Assembly: GCA_043228905.1 (NCBI GenBank) | Contig: JBHGNT010000156.1 | Span: forward strand, 1 to 64,000 | Direction: 5' to 3' | DNA length: 64,000 bases | From: Azolla caroliniana | Taxonomy: Eukaryota; Polypodiophyta | Shown: positions 20,400-36,200 of the stretch, piece by piece | Numbering within the stretch: position 1 is the first letter of the stretch | Layout of the letters: every line of letters starts with the position of its first letter | Notes under the pieces: model-generated | The model's database searches: none | Told to the model about the DNA's origin: nothing | Seen by the model: only the letters and a program-made list of their open reading frames with translations | Translations under genes and position numbers: made by a program

Positions 20400-23150
20400 T
20401 GTTAGCTTCGATTCGCATGTTTGAACACAAAAATCCGATATGACACGAGCCAGGTATGAACATTTTAATTTACTCACGGGCTCCTCTCAACTCACTCCTC
20501 AAATTTGGTAATTTCGTCATGTCTCTCGACCTGAGTTTCAAAATCTTGATTTTTGAATTCCATATCATAGCTAGCGTTGTTAGCTTCGATTCGCATGTTT
20601 GAACACAAAAATCCGATATCACACGAGCCAGGTATGAACATTTTAATTTACTCAAGGGCTCCTCTTAACTCACTACTCATGTTTGCTAATTTCGTCATGT
20701 CTCTCGACCTGAATTTCAAAATCTTGATTTTTGAATTCCATATCATAGCTAGCGTTGTTAGCTTCGATTCGCATGTTTGAACACAAAAATCCGATATCAC
20801 ACGAGCCAGGTATGAACATTTTAATTTACTCAAGGGCTCTTCTCAACTCACTACTCATGTTTGCTAATTTCGTCATGTCTCTCGACCTGAGTTTCAAAAT
20901 CTTGATTTTTGAATTCCATATCATAGCTAGGGTTGTTAGCTTCGATTCGCATGTTTGGACACAAAAATCCGATATCACAGGAGCCAGGTATGAACATTTT
21001 AATTTACGCAAGGGCTGCTCTCAACTCACTCCTCAAATTTGGTAATTTCATCAGGTCTCTCGACCTGAGTTTCAAAATCTTGATTTTTTAATTCCATATC
21101 ATAGCTAGCGTTGTTAGCTTCGATTCGCATGTTTGAACACAAAAATCCGATATCACACGAGCCAGGTATGAACATTTTAATTTACTCAAGCGCTCCTCTC
21201 AACTCACTACTCATGTTTGCTAATTTCGTCATGTCTCTCGACCTGAGTTTCAAAATCTTGATTTTTGAATTCCATATCATAGCTAGCGTTGTTAGCTTCG
21301 ATTCGCATGTTTGAACACAAAAATCCGATATCACACGAGCCAGGTATGAACATTTTAATTTACTCAAGGGCTGCTCTCAACTCACTCCTCAAATTTTGTA
21401 ATTTCGTCATGTATCTCGACCTGAGTTTAAAAATCTTGATAAATTAATTCCATATCATAGCTAGCGTTGTTAGCTTCGATTCGCATGTTTGGACACAAAA
21501 ATCCGATATTACACGAGCCAGGTATGAACATTTTAATTTACTCAAGGGCTCCTCTCAACTCACTACTCATGTTTGGTAATTTCATCAGGTCTCTCGACCT
21601 GAGTTTCAAAATCTTGATTTATTAATTCCATATCATAGCTAGCGTTGGTAGCTTTGATTCGCATGTTTGAACACAAAAATCCGATATCACACGAGCCAGG
21701 TATGAACATTTTAATTTACTCAAGGGCTCCTCTCAACTCACTACTCATGTTTGCTAATTTCGTCATGTCTCTCGACCTGAGTTTCAAAATCTTGATTTTT
21801 GAATTCCATATCATAGCTAGCGTTGTTAGCTTCGATTCGCATGTTTGAACACAAAAATCCGATATCACACGAGCCAGGTATGAACATTTTAATTTACATA
21901 CGAGCTCTTCTCAACTCACTCCTCAAATTTGGTAATTTCGTCATGTCTCTCGACCTGAGTTTCAAAATCTTGATTTTTTAATTCCATATCATAGCTAGCG
22001 TTGTTAGCTTTGATTCGCATGTTTGAACACAAAAATCGGATATCACACGAGCTAGGTATGAACATTTTAATTTACTCAAGCGCTCCTCTCAACTCACTCC
22101 TCAAATTTGGTAATTTCGTCATGTGTCTCGACCTGAGTTTCAAAATCTTGAGTTTTTAATTCAATATCATAGCTAGCGTTGTTAGCTTCGATTCGCATGT
22201 TTGAACACAAAAATCCGATATGACACGAGCCAGGTATGAACATTTTAATTTACTCACGGGCTCCTCTCAACTCACTCCTCAAATTTGGTAATTTCGTCAT
22301 GTCTCTCGACCTGAGTTTCAAAATCTTGATTTTTGAATTCCATATCATAGCTAGCGTTGTTAGCTTCGATTCGCATGTTTGAACACAAAAATCCGATATC
22401 ACACGAGCCAGGTATGAACATTTTAATTTACTCAAGGGCTCCTCTCAACTCACTACTCATGTTTGCTAATTTCGTCATGTCTCTCGACCTGAATTTCAAA
22501 ATCTTGATTTTTGAATTCCATATCATAGCTAGCGTTGTTAGCTTCGATTCGCATGTTTGAACACAAAAATCCGATATCACACGAGCCAGGTATGAACATT
22601 TTAATTTACTCAAGGGCTCTTCTCAACTCACTACTCATGTTTGCTAATTTCGTCATGTCTCTCGACCTGAGTTTCAAAATCTTGATTTTTGAATTCCATA
22701 TCATAGCTAGGGTTGTTAGCTTCGATTCGCATGTTTGGACACAAAAATCCGATATCACAGGAGCCAGGTATGAACATTTTAATTTACGCAAGGGCTGCTC
22801 TCAACTCACTCCTCAAATTTGGTAATTTCATCAGGTCTCTCGACCTGAGTTTCAAAATCTTGATTTTTTAATTCCATATCATAGCTAGCGTTGTTAGCTT
22901 CGATTCGCATGTTTGAACACAAAAATCCGATATCACACGAGCCAGGTATGAACATTTTAATTTACTCAAGCGCTCCTCTCAACTCACTACTCATGTTTGC
23001 TAATTTCGTCATGTCTCTCGACCTGAGTTTCAAAATCTTGATTTTTGAATTCCATATCATAGCTAGCGTTGTTAGCTTCGATTCGCATGTTTGAACACAA
23101 AAATCCGATATCACACGAGCCAGGTATGAACATTTTAATTTACTCAAGGG
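20400..23150 (+). repeat. 10-monomer duplication (offset 1780 bp)
   Basis: The stretch of about 20.40-21.37 kb recurs at 22.18-23.15 kb with the same succession of types (CCGATATGAC with CTCACGGG; CCTGAATTTC; CTCTTCTC with CTAGGGTTG; CTCAAGCGC). Between the copies lie four or five monomers including a TTTACATACGAGCTC cassette at about 21.9 kb. Confidence 0.8.
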
Positions 23151-26100
23151 CTCCTCTCAACTCACTACTCATGTTTGCTAATTTCGTCATGTCTCTTGAC
23201 CTGAATTTCAAAATCTTGATTTTTGAATTCCATATCATAGCTAGCGTTGTTAGCTTCGATTCGCATGTTTGAACACAAAAATCCGATATCACACGAGCCA
23301 GGTATGAACATTTTAATTTACTCAAGCGCTCCTCTCAACTCACTACTCATGTTTGCTAATTTCGTCATGTCTCTCGACCTGAGTTTCAAAATCTTGATTT
23401 TTGAATTCCATATCATAGCTAGCATTGTTAGCTTCGATTCGCATGTTTGAACACAAAAATCCGATATCACACGAGCCAGGTATGAACATTTTAATTTACT
23501 CAAGGGCTACTCTCAACTCACTCCTCAAATTTTGTAATTTCGTCATGTATCTCGACCTGAGTTTGAAAATCTTGATAAATTAATTCCATATCATAGCTAG
23601 CGTTGTTAGCTTCGATTCGCATGTTTGGACACAAAAATCCGATATAACACGAGCCAGGTATGAACATTTTAATTTACTCAAGGGCTCCTCTCAACTCACT
23701 ACTCATGTTTGGTAATTTCATCAGGTCTCTCGACCTGAGTTTCAAAATCTTGATTTATTAATTCCATATCATAGCTAGCGTTGGTAGCTTTGATTCGCAT
23801 GTTTGAACACAAAAATCCGATATCACACGAGCCAGGTATGAACATTTTAATTTACTCAAGGGTTCCTCTCAACTCACTCCTCAAATTTGGTAATTTCATC
23901 ATGTCTCTCGACCTGAGTTTAAAAATCTTGATTTATTAATTCCATATCATAGCTAGCGTTGTTAGCTTCGATTCGCATGTTTGAACACAAAAATCCGATA
24001 TCACACGAGCCAGGTAGGAACATTTTAATTTACTCAAGGGCTCCTCTCAACTCACTACTCATGTTTGCTAATTTCGTCATGTCTCTCGACCTGAGTTTCA
24101 AAATCTTGATTTTTGAATTCCATATCATAGCTAGCGTTGTTAGCTTCGATTCGCATGTTTGGACACAAAAATCCGATATCACAGGAGCCAGGTATGAACA
24201 TTTTAATTTACGCAAGGGCTGCTCTCAACTCACTCCTCAAATTTGGTAATTTCATCAGGTCTCTCGACCTGAGTTTCAAAATCTTGATTTTTTAATTCCA
24301 TATCATAGCTAGCGTTGTTAGCTTCGATTCGCATGTTTGAACACAAAAATCCGATATCACACGAGCCAGGTATGAACATTTTAATTTACTCAAGGGCTGC
24401 TCTCAACTCACTCCTCAAATTTTGTAATTTCGTCATGTATCTCGACCTGAGTTTAAAAATCTTGATAAATTAATTCCATATCATAGCTAGCGTTGTTAGC
24501 TTCGATTCGCATGTTTGGACACAAAAATCCGATATTACACGAGCCAGGTATGAACATTTTAATTTACTCAAGGGCTCCTCTCAACTCACTACTCATGTTT
24601 GGTAATTTCATCAGGTCTCTCGACCTGAGTTTCAAAATCTTGATTTATTAATTCCATATCATAGCTAGCGTTGGTAGCTTTGATTCGCATGTTTGAACAC
24701 AAAAATCCGATATCACACGAGCCAGATATGAACATTTTAATTTACTCAAGGGCTCCTCTCAACTCACTCCTCAAATTTGGTAATTTCGTCATGTGTCTCG
24801 ACCTGAGTTTCAAAATCGTGAGTTTTTAATTCAATATCATAGCTAGCGTTGTTAGCTTCGATTCGCATGTTTGAACACAAAAATCCGATATGACACGAGC
24901 CAGGTATGAACATTTTAATTTACTCACGGGCTCCTCTCAACTCACTCCTCAAATTTGGTAATTTCGTCATGTCTCTCGACCTGAGTTTCAAAATCTTGAT
25001 TTTTGAATTCCATATCATAGCTAGCGTTGTTAGCTTCGATTCGCATGTTTGAACACAAAAATCCGATATCACACGAGCCAGATATGAACATTTTAATTTA
25101 CTCAAGGGCTCCTCTCAACTCACTCCTCAAATTTGGTAATTTCATCATGTCTCTCGACCTGAGTTTCAAAATCTTGATTTATTAATTCCATATCATAGCT
25201 AGCGTTGTTAGCTTCGATTCGCATGTTTGAACACAAAAATCCGATATCACACGAGCCAGGTATGAACATTTTAATTTACTCAAGGGCTCCTCTCAACTCA
25301 CTACTCATGTTTGCTAATTTCGTCATGTCTCTCCACCTGAGTTTCAAAATCTTGATTTTTGAATTCCATATCGTAGCTAGCGTTGTTAGCTTCGATTCGC
25401 ATGTTTGAACACAAAAATCCGATATCACACGAGCCAGGTATGAACATTTTAATTTACTCAAGGGCTGCTCTCAACTCACTCCTCAAATTTTGTAATTTCG
25501 TCATGTATCTCGACCTGAGTTTAAAAATCTTGATAAATTAATTCCATATCATAGCTAGCGTTGTTAGCTTCGATTCGCATGTTTGGACACAAAAATCCGA
25601 TATTACACGAGCCAGGTATGAACATTTTAATTTACTCAAGGGCTCTTCTCAACTCACTACTCATGTTTGCTAATTTCGTCATGTCTCTCGACCTGAGTTT
25701 CAAAATCTTGATTTTTGAATTCCATATCATAGCTAGGGTTGTTAGCTTCGATTCGCATGTTTGGACACAAAAATCCGATATCACAGGAGCCAGGTATGAA
25801 CATTTTAATTTACGCAAGGGCTGCTCTCAACTCACTCCTCAAATTTGGTAATTTCATCAGGTCTCTCGACCTGAGTTTCAAAATCTTGATTTTTTAATTC
25901 CATATCATAGCTAGCGTTGTTAGCTTTGATTCGCATGTTTGAACACAAAAATCGGATATCACACGAGCTAGGTATGAACATTTTAATTTACTCAAGCGCT
26001 CCTCTCAACTCACTCCTCAAATTTGGTAATTTCGTCATGTGTCTCGACCTGAGTTTCAAAATCGTGAGTTTTTAATTCAATATCATAGCTAGCGTTGTTA

Positions 26101-27230
26101 GCTTCGATTTGCATGTTTGAACACAAAAATCCGATATGACACGAGCCAGGTATGAACATTTTAATTTACTCACGGGCTCCTCTCAACTCACTCCTCAAAT
26201 TTGGTAATTTCGTCATGTCTCTCGACCTGAGTTTCAAAATCTTGATTTTTGAATTCCATATCATAGCTAGCGTTGTTAGCTTCGATTCGCATGTTTGAAC
26301 ACAAAAATCCGATATCACACGAGCCAGATATGAACATTTTAATTTACTCAAGGGCTCCTCTCAACTCACTCCTCAAATTTGGTAATTTCATCATGTCTCT
26401 CGACCTGAGTTTCAAAATCTTGATTTATTAATTCCATATCATAGCTAGCGTTGTTAGCTTCGATTCGCATGTTTGAACACAAAAATCCGATATCACACGA
26501 GCCAGGTATGAACATTTTAATTTACTCAAGGGCTACTCTCAACTCACTCCTCAAATTTTGTAATTTCGTCATGTATCTCGACCTGAGTTTGAAAATCTTG
26601 ATAAATTAATTCCATATCATAGCTAGCGTTGTTAGCTTCGATTCGCATGTTTGGACACAAAAATCCGATATAACACGAGCCAGGTATGAACATTTTAATT
26701 TACTCAAGGGCTCCTCTCAACTCACTACTCATGTTTGGTAATTTCATCAGGTCTCTCGACCTGAGTTTCAAAATCTTGATTTATTAATTCCATATCATAG
26801 CTAGCGTTGGTAGCTTTGATTCGCATGTTTGAACACAAAAATCCGATATCACACGAGCCAGGTATGAACATTTTAATTTACTCAAGGGTTCCTCTCAACT
26901 CACTCCTCAAATTTGGTAATTTCATCATGTCTCTCGACCTGAGTTTAAAAATCTTGATTTATTAATTCCATATCATAGCTAGCGTTGTTAGCTTCGATTC
27001 GCATGTTTGAACACAAAAATCCGATATCACACGAGCCAGGTAGGAACATTTTAATTTACTCAAGGGCTCCTCTCAACTCACTACTCATGTTTGCTAATTT
27101 CGTCATGTCTCTCGACCTGAGTTTCAAAATCTTGATTTTTGAATTCCATATCATAGCTAGCGTTGTTAGCTTCGATTCGCATGTTTGAACACAAAAATCC
27201 GATATGACACGAGCCAGGTATGAACATTTT
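23150..27230 (+). repeat. Satellite mosaic with 7-, 17- and 19-monomer offsets
   Basis: The rare pair GGCTACTCTC and GATATAACACG at 23.50-23.65 kb recurs exactly 3026 bp (17 monomers) later at 26.53-26.67 kb, with following monomers in step to about 27.1 kb. The 24.9 kb monomers with CCAGATATGAAC recur 1246 bp (7 monomers) later. The CTCCACCTGAG / ATCGTAGC monomer at 25205 recurs at 28587, 3382 bp (19 monomers) on. Confidence 0.8.
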
Positions 27231-30200
27231 AATTTACTCACGGGCTCCTCTCAACTCACTCCTCAAATTTGGTAATTTCGTCATGTCTCTCGACCTGAGT
27301 TTCAAAATCTTGATTTTTGAATTCCATATCATAGCTAGCGTTGTTAGCTTCGATTCGCATGTTTGAACACAAAAATCCGATATCACACGAGCCAGGTATG
27401 AACATTTTAATTTACTCAAGGGCTCCTCTCAACTCACTACTCATGTTTGCTAATTTCGTCATGTCTCTCGACCTGAATTTCAAAATCTTGATTTTTGAAT
27501 TCCATATCATAGCTAGCGTTGTTAGCTTCGATTCGCATGTTTGAACACAAAAATCCGATATCACACGAGCCAGGTATGAACATTTTAATTTACTCAAGGG
27601 CTCTTCTCAACTCACTACTCATGTTTGCTAATTTCGTCATGTCTCTCGACCTGAGTTTCAAAATCTTGATTTTTTAATTCCATATCATAGCTAGGGTTGT
27701 TATCTTCGATTCGCATGTTTGGACACAAAAATCCGATATCACAGGAGCCAGGTATGAACATTTTAATTTACGCAAGGGCTGCTCTCAACTCACTCCTCAA
27801 ATTTGGTAATTTCATCAGGTCTCTCGACCTGAGTTTCAAAATCTTGATTTTTTAATTCCATATCATAGCTAGCGTTGTTAGCTTCGATTCGCATGTTTGA
27901 ACACAAAAATCCGATATCACACGAGCCAGGTATGAACATTTTAATTTACATACGAGCTCTTCTCAACTCACTCCTCAAATTTGGTAATTTCGTCATGTCT
28001 CTCGACCTGAGTTTCAAAATCTTGATTTTTTAATTCCATATCATAGCTAGCGTTGTTAGCTTTGATTCGCATGTTTGAACACAAAAATCGGATATCACAC
28101 GAGCTAGGTATGAACATTTTAATTTACTCAAGCGCTCCTCTCAACTCACTCCTCAAATTTGGTAATTTCGTCATGTGTCTCGACCTGAGTTTCAAAATCT
28201 TGAGTTTTTAATTCAATATCATAGCTAGCGTTGTTAGCTTCGATTCGCATGTTTGAACACAAAAATCCGATATCACACGAGCCAGGTATGAACATTTTAA
28301 TTTACTCACGGGCTCCTCTCAACTCACTCCTCAAATTTGGTAATTTCGTCATGTCTCTCGACCTGAGTTTCAAAATCTTGATTTTTGAATTCCATATCAT
28401 AGCTAGCGTTGTTAGCTTCGATTCGCATGTTTGAACACAAAAATCCGATATCACACGAGCCAGATATGAACATTTTAATTTACTCAAGGGCTCCTCTCAA
28501 CTCACTCCTCAAATTTGGTAATTTCATCATGTCTCTCGACCTGAGTTTCAAAATCTTGATTTATTAATTCCATATCATAGCTAGCGTTGGTAGCTTCGAT
28601 TCGCATGTTTGAACACAAAAATCCGATATCACACGAGCCAGGTATGAACATTTTAATTTACTCAAGGGCTCCTCTCAACTCACTACTCATGTTTGCTAAT
28701 TTCGTCATGTCTCTCCACCTGAGTTTCAAAATCTTGATTTTTGAATTCCATATCGTAGCTAGCGTTGTTAGCTTCGATTCGCATGTTTGAACACAAAAAT
28801 CCGATATCACACGAGCCAGGTATGAACATTTTAATTTACTCAAGGGCTGCTCTCAACTCACTCCTCAAATTTTGTAATTTCGTCATGTATCTCGACCTGA
28901 GTTTAAAAATCTTGATAAATTAATTCCATATCATAGCTAGCGTTGTTAGCTTCGATTCGCATGTTTGGACACAAAAATCCGATATTACACGAGCCAGGTA
29001 TGAACATTTTAATTTACTCAAGGGCTCTTCTCAACTCACTACTCATGTTTGCTAATTTCGTCATGTCTCTCGACCTGAGTTTCAAAATCTTGATTTTTGA
29101 ATTCCATATCATAGCTAGGGTTGTTAGCTTCGATTCGCATGTTTGGACACAAAAATCCGATATCACAGGAGCCAGGTATGAACATTTTAATTTACGCAAG
29201 GGCTGCTCTCAACTCACTCCTCAAATTTGGTAATTTCATCAGGTCTCTCGACCTGAGTTTCAAAATCTTGATTTTTTAATTCCATATCATAGCTAGCGTT
29301 GTTAGCTTCGATTCGCATGTTTGAACACAAAAATCCGATATCACACGAGCCAGGTATGAACATTTTAATTTACTCAAGCTCTCCTCTCAACTCACTACTC
29401 ATGTTTGCTAATTTCGTCATGTCTCTCGACCTGAGTTTCAAAATCTTGATTTTTGAATTCCATATCATAGCTAGCGTTGTTAGCTTCGATTCGCATGTTT
29501 GAACACAAAAATCCGATATCACACGAGCCAGGTATGAACATTTTAATTTACTCAAGGGCTGCTCTCAACTCACTCCTCAAATTTTGTAATTTCGTCATGT
29601 ATCTCGACCTGAGTTTAAAAATCTTGATAAATTAATTCCATATCATAGCTAGCGTTGTTAGCTTCGATTCGCATGTTTGGACACAAAAATCCGATATGAC
29701 ACGAGCCAGGTATGAACATTTTAATTTACTCAAGGGCTCCTCTCAACTCACTACTCATGTTTGGTAATTTCATCAGGTCTCTCGACCTGAGTTTCAAAAT
29801 CTTGATTTATTAATTCCATATCATAGCTAGCGTTGGTAGCTTTGATTCGCATGTTTGAACACAAAAATCCGATATCACACGAGCCAGGTATGAACATTTT
29901 AATTTACTCAAGGGCTCCTCTCAACTCACTACTCATGTTTGCTAATTTCGTCATGTCTCTCGACCTGAATTTCAAAATCTTGATTTTTGAATTCCATATC
30001 ATAGCTAGCGTTGTTAGCTTCGATTCGCATGTTTGAACACAAAAATCCGATATCACACGAGCCAGGTATGAACATTTTAATTTACTCAAGGGCTCTTCTC
30101 AACTCACTACTCATGTTTGCTAATTTCGTCATGTCTCTCGACCTGAGTTTCAAAATCTTGATTTTTGAATTCCATATCATAGCTAGGGTTGTTATCTTCG

Positions 30201-33200
30201 ATTCGCATGTTTGGACACAAAAATCCGATATCACAGGAGCCAGGTATGAACATTTTAATTTACGCAAGGGCTGCTCTCAACTCACTCCTCAAATTTGGTA
30301 ATTTCATCAGGTCTCTCGACCTGAGTTTGAAAATCTTGATTTTTTAATTCCATATCATAGCTAGCGTTGTTAGCTTCGATTCGCATGTTTGAACACAAAA
30401 ATCCGATATCACACGAGCCAGGTATGAACATTTTAATTTACATACGAGCTCTTCTCAACTCACTCCTCAAATTTGGTAATTTCGTCATGTCTCTCGACCT
30501 GAGTTTCAAAATCTTGATTTTTTAATTCCATATCATAGCTAGCGTTGTTAGCTTTGATTCGCATGTTTGAACACAAAAATCGGATATCACACGAGCTAGG
30601 TATGAACATTTTAATTTACTCAAGCGCTCCTCTCAACTCACTCCTCAAATTTGGTAATTTCGTCATGTGTCTCGACCTGAGTTTCAAAATCTTGAGTTTT
30701 TAATTCAATATCATAGCTAGCGTTGTTAGCTTCGATTCGCATGTTTGAACACAAAAATCCGATATCACACGAGCCAGGTATGAACATTTTAATTTACTCA
30801 CGGGCTCCTCTCAACTCACTCCTCAAATTTGGTAATTTCGTCATGTCTCTCGACCTGAGTTTCAAAATCTTGATTTTTGAATTCCATATCATAGCTAGCG
30901 TTGTTAGCTTCGATTCGCATGTTTGAACACAAAAATCCGATATCACACGAGCCAGATATGAACATTTTAATTTACTCAAGGGCTCCTCTCAACTCACTCC
31001 TCAAATTTGGTAATTTCATCATGTCTCTCGACCTGAGTTTCAAAATCTTGATTTATTAATTCCATATCATAGCTAGCGTTGTTAGCTTCGATTCGCATGT
31101 TTGAACACAAAAATCCGATATCACACGAGCCAGGTATGAACATTTTAATTTACTCAAGGGCTCCTCTCAACTCACTACTCATGTTTGCTAATTTCGTCAT
31201 GTCTCTCCACCTGAGTTTCAAAATCTTGATTTTTGAATTCCATATCGTAGCTAGCGTTGTTAGCTTCGATTCGCATGTTTGAACACAAAAATCCGATATC
31301 ACACGAGCCAGGTATGAACATTTTAATTTACTCAAGGGCTGCTCTCAACTCACTCCTCAAATTTTGTAATTTCGTCATGTATCTCGACCTGAGTTTAAAA
31401 ATCTTGATAAATTAATTCCATATCATAGCTAGCGTTGTTAGCTTCGATTCGCATGTTTGGACACAAAAATCCGATATTACACGAGCCAGGTATGAACATT
31501 TTAATTTACTCAAGGGCTCTTCTCAACTCACTACTCATGTTTGCTAATTTCGTCATGTCTCTCGACCTGAGTTTCAAAATCTTGATTTTTGAATTCCATA
31601 TCATAGCTAGGGTTGTTAGCTTCGATTCGCATGTTTGGACACAAAAATCCGATATCACAGGAGCCAGGTATGAACATTTTAATTTACGCAAGGGCTGCTC
31701 TCAACTCACTCCTCAAATTTGGTAATTTCATCAGGTCTCTCGACCTGAGTTTCAAAATCTTGATTTATTAATTCCATATCATAGCTAGCGTTGGTAGCTT
31801 TGATTCGCATGTTTGAACACAAAAATCCGATATCACACGAGCCAGGTATGAACATTTTAATTTACTCAAGGGCTCCTCTCAACTCACTACTCATGTTTGC
31901 TAATTTCGTCATGTCTCTCGACCTGAATTTCAAAATCTTGATTTTTGAATTCCATATCATAGCTAGCGTTGTTAGCTTCGATTCGCATGTTTGAACACAA
32001 AAATCCGATATCACACGAGCCAGGTATGAACATTTTAATTTACTCAAGGGCTCTTCTCAACTCACTACTCATGTTTGCTAATTTCGTCATGTCTCTCGAC
32101 CTGAGTTTCAAAATCTTGATTTTTGAATTCCATATCATAGCTAGGGTTGTTATCTTCGATTCGCATGTTTGGACACAAAAATCCGATATCACAGGAGCCA
32201 GGTATGAACATTTTAATTTACGCAAGGGCTGCTCTCAACTCACTCCTCAAATTTGGTAATTTCATCAGGTCTCTCGACCTGAGTTTGAAAATCTTGATTT
32301 TTTAATTCCATATCATAGCTAGCGTTGTTAGCTTCGATTCGCATGTTTGAACACAAAAATCCGATATCACACGAGCCAGGTATGAACATTTTAATTTACA
32401 TACGAGCTCTTCTCAACTCACTCCTCAAATTTGGTAATTTCGTCATGTCTCTCGACCTGAGTTTCAAAATCTTGATTTTTTAATTCCATATCATAGCTAG
32501 CGTTGTTAGCTTTGATTCGCATGTTTGAACACAAAAATCGGATATCACACGAGCTAGGTATGAACATTTTAATTTACTCAAGCGCTCCTCTCAACTCACT
32601 CCTCAAATTTGGTAATTTCGTCATGTGTCTCGACCTGAGTTTCAAAATCTTGAGTTTTTAATTCAATATCATAGCTAGCGTTGTTAGCTTCGATTCGCAT
32701 GTTTGAACACAAAAATCCGATATGACACGAGCCCGGTATGAACATTTTAATTTACTCACGGGCTCCTCTCAACTCACTCCTCAAATTTGGTAATTTCGTC
32801 ATGTCTCTCGACCTGAGTTTCAAAATCTTGATTTTTGAATTCCATATCATAGCTAGCGTTGTTAGCTTCGATTCGCATGTTTGAACACAAAAATCCGATA
32901 TCACACGAGCCAGGTATGAACATTTTAATTTACTCAAGGGCTCCTCTCAACTCACTACTCATGTTTGCTAATTTCGTCATGTCTCTCGACCTGAATTTCA
33001 AAATCTTGATTTTTGAATTCCATATCATAGCTAGCGTTGTTAGCTTCGATTCGCATGTTTGAACACAAAAATCCGATATTACACGAGCCAGGTATGAACA
33101 TTTTAATTTACTCAAGGGCTCTTCTCAACTCACTACTCATGTTTGCTAATTTCGTCATGTCTCTCGACCTGAGTTTGAAAATCTTGATTTTTGAATTCCA

Positions 33201-36200
33201 TATCATAGCTAGGGTTGTTAGCTTCGATTCGCATGTTTGGACACAAAAATCCGATATCACAGGAGCCAGGTATGAACATTTTAATTTACGCAAGGGCTGC
33301 TCTCAACTCACTCCTCAAATTTGGTAATTTCATCAGGTCTCTCGACCTGAGTTTCAAAATCTTGATTTTTTAATTCCATATCATAGCTAGCGTTGTTAGC
33401 TTCGATTCGCATGTTTGAACACAAAAATCCGATATCACACGAGCCAGGTATGAACATTTTAATTTACTCAAGCGCTCCTCTCAACTCACTACTCATGTTT
33501 GCTAATTTCGTCATGTCTCTCGACCTGAGTTTCAAAATCTTGATTTTTGAATTCCATATCATAGCTAGCGTTGTTAGCTTCGATTCGCATGTTTGAACAC
33601 AAAAATCCGATATCACACGAGCCAGGTATGAACATTTTAATTTACTCAAGCGCTCCTCTCAACTCACTACTCATGTTTGCTAATTTCGTCATGTCTCTCG
33701 ACCTGAGTTTCAAAATCTTGATTTTTGAATTCCATATCATAGCTAGCATTGTTAGCTTCGATTCGCATGTTTGAACACAAAAATCCGATATCACACGAGC
33801 CAGGTATGAACATTTTAATTTACTCAAGGGCTACTCTCAACTCACTCCTCAAATTTTGTAATTTCGTCATGTATCTCGACCTGAGTTTAAAAATCTTGAT
33901 AAATTAATTCCATATCATAGCTAGCGTTGTTAGCTTCGATTCGCATGTTTGGACACAAAAATCCGATATAACACGAGCCAGGTATGAACATTTTAATTTA
34001 CTCAAGGGCTCCTCTCAACTCACTACTCATGTTTGGTAATTTCATCAGGTCTCTCGACCTGAGTTTCAAAATCTTGATTTATTAATTCCATATCATAGCT
34101 AGCGTTGGTAGCTTTGATTCGCATGTTTGAACACAAAAATCCGATATCACACGAGCCAGGTATGAACATTTTAATTTACTCAAGGGTTCCTCTCAACTCA
34201 CTCCTCAAATTTGGTAATTTCATCATGTCTCTCGACCTGAGTTTAAAAATCTTGATTTATTAATTCCATATCATAGCTAGCGTTGTTAGCTTCGATTCGC
34301 ATGTTTGAACACAAAAATCCGATATCACACGAGCCAGGTAGGAACATTTTAATTTACTCAAGGGCTCCTCTCAACTCACTACTCATGTTTGCTAATTTCG
34401 TCATGTCTCTCGACCTGAGTTTCAAAATCTTGATTTTTGAATTCCATATCATAGCTAGCGTTGTTAGCTTCGATTCGCATGTTTGAACACAAAAATCCGA
34501 TATCACACGAGCCAGGTATGAACATTTTAATTTACATACGAGCTCTTCTCAACTCACTCCTCAAATTTGGTAATTTCGTCATGTCTCTCGACCTGAGTTT
34601 CAAAATCTTGATTTTTTAATTCCATATCATAGCTAGCGTTGTTAGCTTTGATTCGCATGTTTGAACACAAAAATCGGATATCACACGAGCTAGGTATGAA
34701 CATTTTAATTTACTCAAGCGCTCCTCTCAACTCACTCCTCAAATTTGGTAATTTCGTCATGTGTCTCGACCTGAGTTTCAAAATCGTGAGTTTTTAATTC
34801 AATATCATAGCTAGCGTTGTTAGCTTCGATTCGCATGTTTGAACACAAAAATCCGATATGACACGAGCCAGGTATGAACATTTTAATTTACTCACGGGCT
34901 CCTCTCAACTCACTCCTCAAATTTGGTAATTTCGTCATGTCTCTCGACCTGAGTTTCAAAATCTTGATTTTTGAATTCCATATCATAGCTAGCGTTGTTA
35001 GCTTCGATTCGCATGTTTGAACACAAAAATCCGATATCACACGAGCCAGGTATGAACATTTTAATTTACTCAAGGGCTCCTCTCAACTCACTACTCATGT
35101 TTGCTAATTTCGTCATGTCTCTCGACCTGAATTTCAAAATCTTGATTTTTGAATTCCATATCATAGCTAGCGTTGTTAGCTTCGATTCGCATGTTTGAAC
35201 ACAAAAATCCGATATCACACGAGCCAGGTATGAACATTTTAATTTACTCAAGGGCTCTTCTCAACTCACTACTCATGTTTGCTAATTTCGTCATGTCTCT
35301 CGACCTGAGTTTCAAAATCTTGATTTTTGAATTCCATATCATAGCTAGGGTTGTTATCTTCGATTCGCATGTTTGGACACAAAAATCCGATATCACAGGA
35401 GCCAGGTATGAACATTTTAATTTACGCAAGGGCTGCTCTCAACTCACTCCTCAAATTTGGTAATTTCATCAGGTCTCTCGACCTGAGTTTCAAAATCTTG
35501 ATTTTTTAATTCCATATCATAGCTAGCGTTGTTAGCTTCGATTCGCATGTTTGAACACAAAAATCCGATATCACACGAGCCAGGTATGAACATTTTAATT
35601 TACATACGAGCTCTTCTCAACTCACTCCTCAAATTTGGTAATTTCGTCATGTCTCTCGACCTGAGTTTCAAAATCTTGATTTTTTAATTCCATATCATAG
35701 CTAGCGTTGTTAGCTTTGATTCGCATGTTTGAACACAAAAATCGGATATCACACGAGCTAGGTATGAACATTTTAATTTACTCAAGCGCTCCTCTCAACT
35801 CACTCCTCAAATTTGGTAATTTCGTCATGTGTCTCGACCTGAGTTTCAAAATCTTGAGTTTTTAATTCAATATCATAGCTAGCGTTGTTAGCTTCGATTC
35901 GCATGTTTGAACACAAAAATCCGATATCACACGAGCCAGGTATGAACATTTTAATTTACTCACGGGCTCCTCTCAACTCACTCCTCAAATTTGGTAATTT
36001 CGTCATGTCTCTCGACCTGAGTTTCAAAATCTTGATTTTTGAATTCCATATCATAGCTAGCGTTGTTAGCTTCGATTCGCATGTTTGAACACAAAAATCC
36101 GATATCACACGAGCCAGATATGAACATTTTAATTTACTCAAGGGCTCCTCTCAACTCACTCCTCAAATTTGGTAATTTCATCATGTCTCTCGACCTGAGT

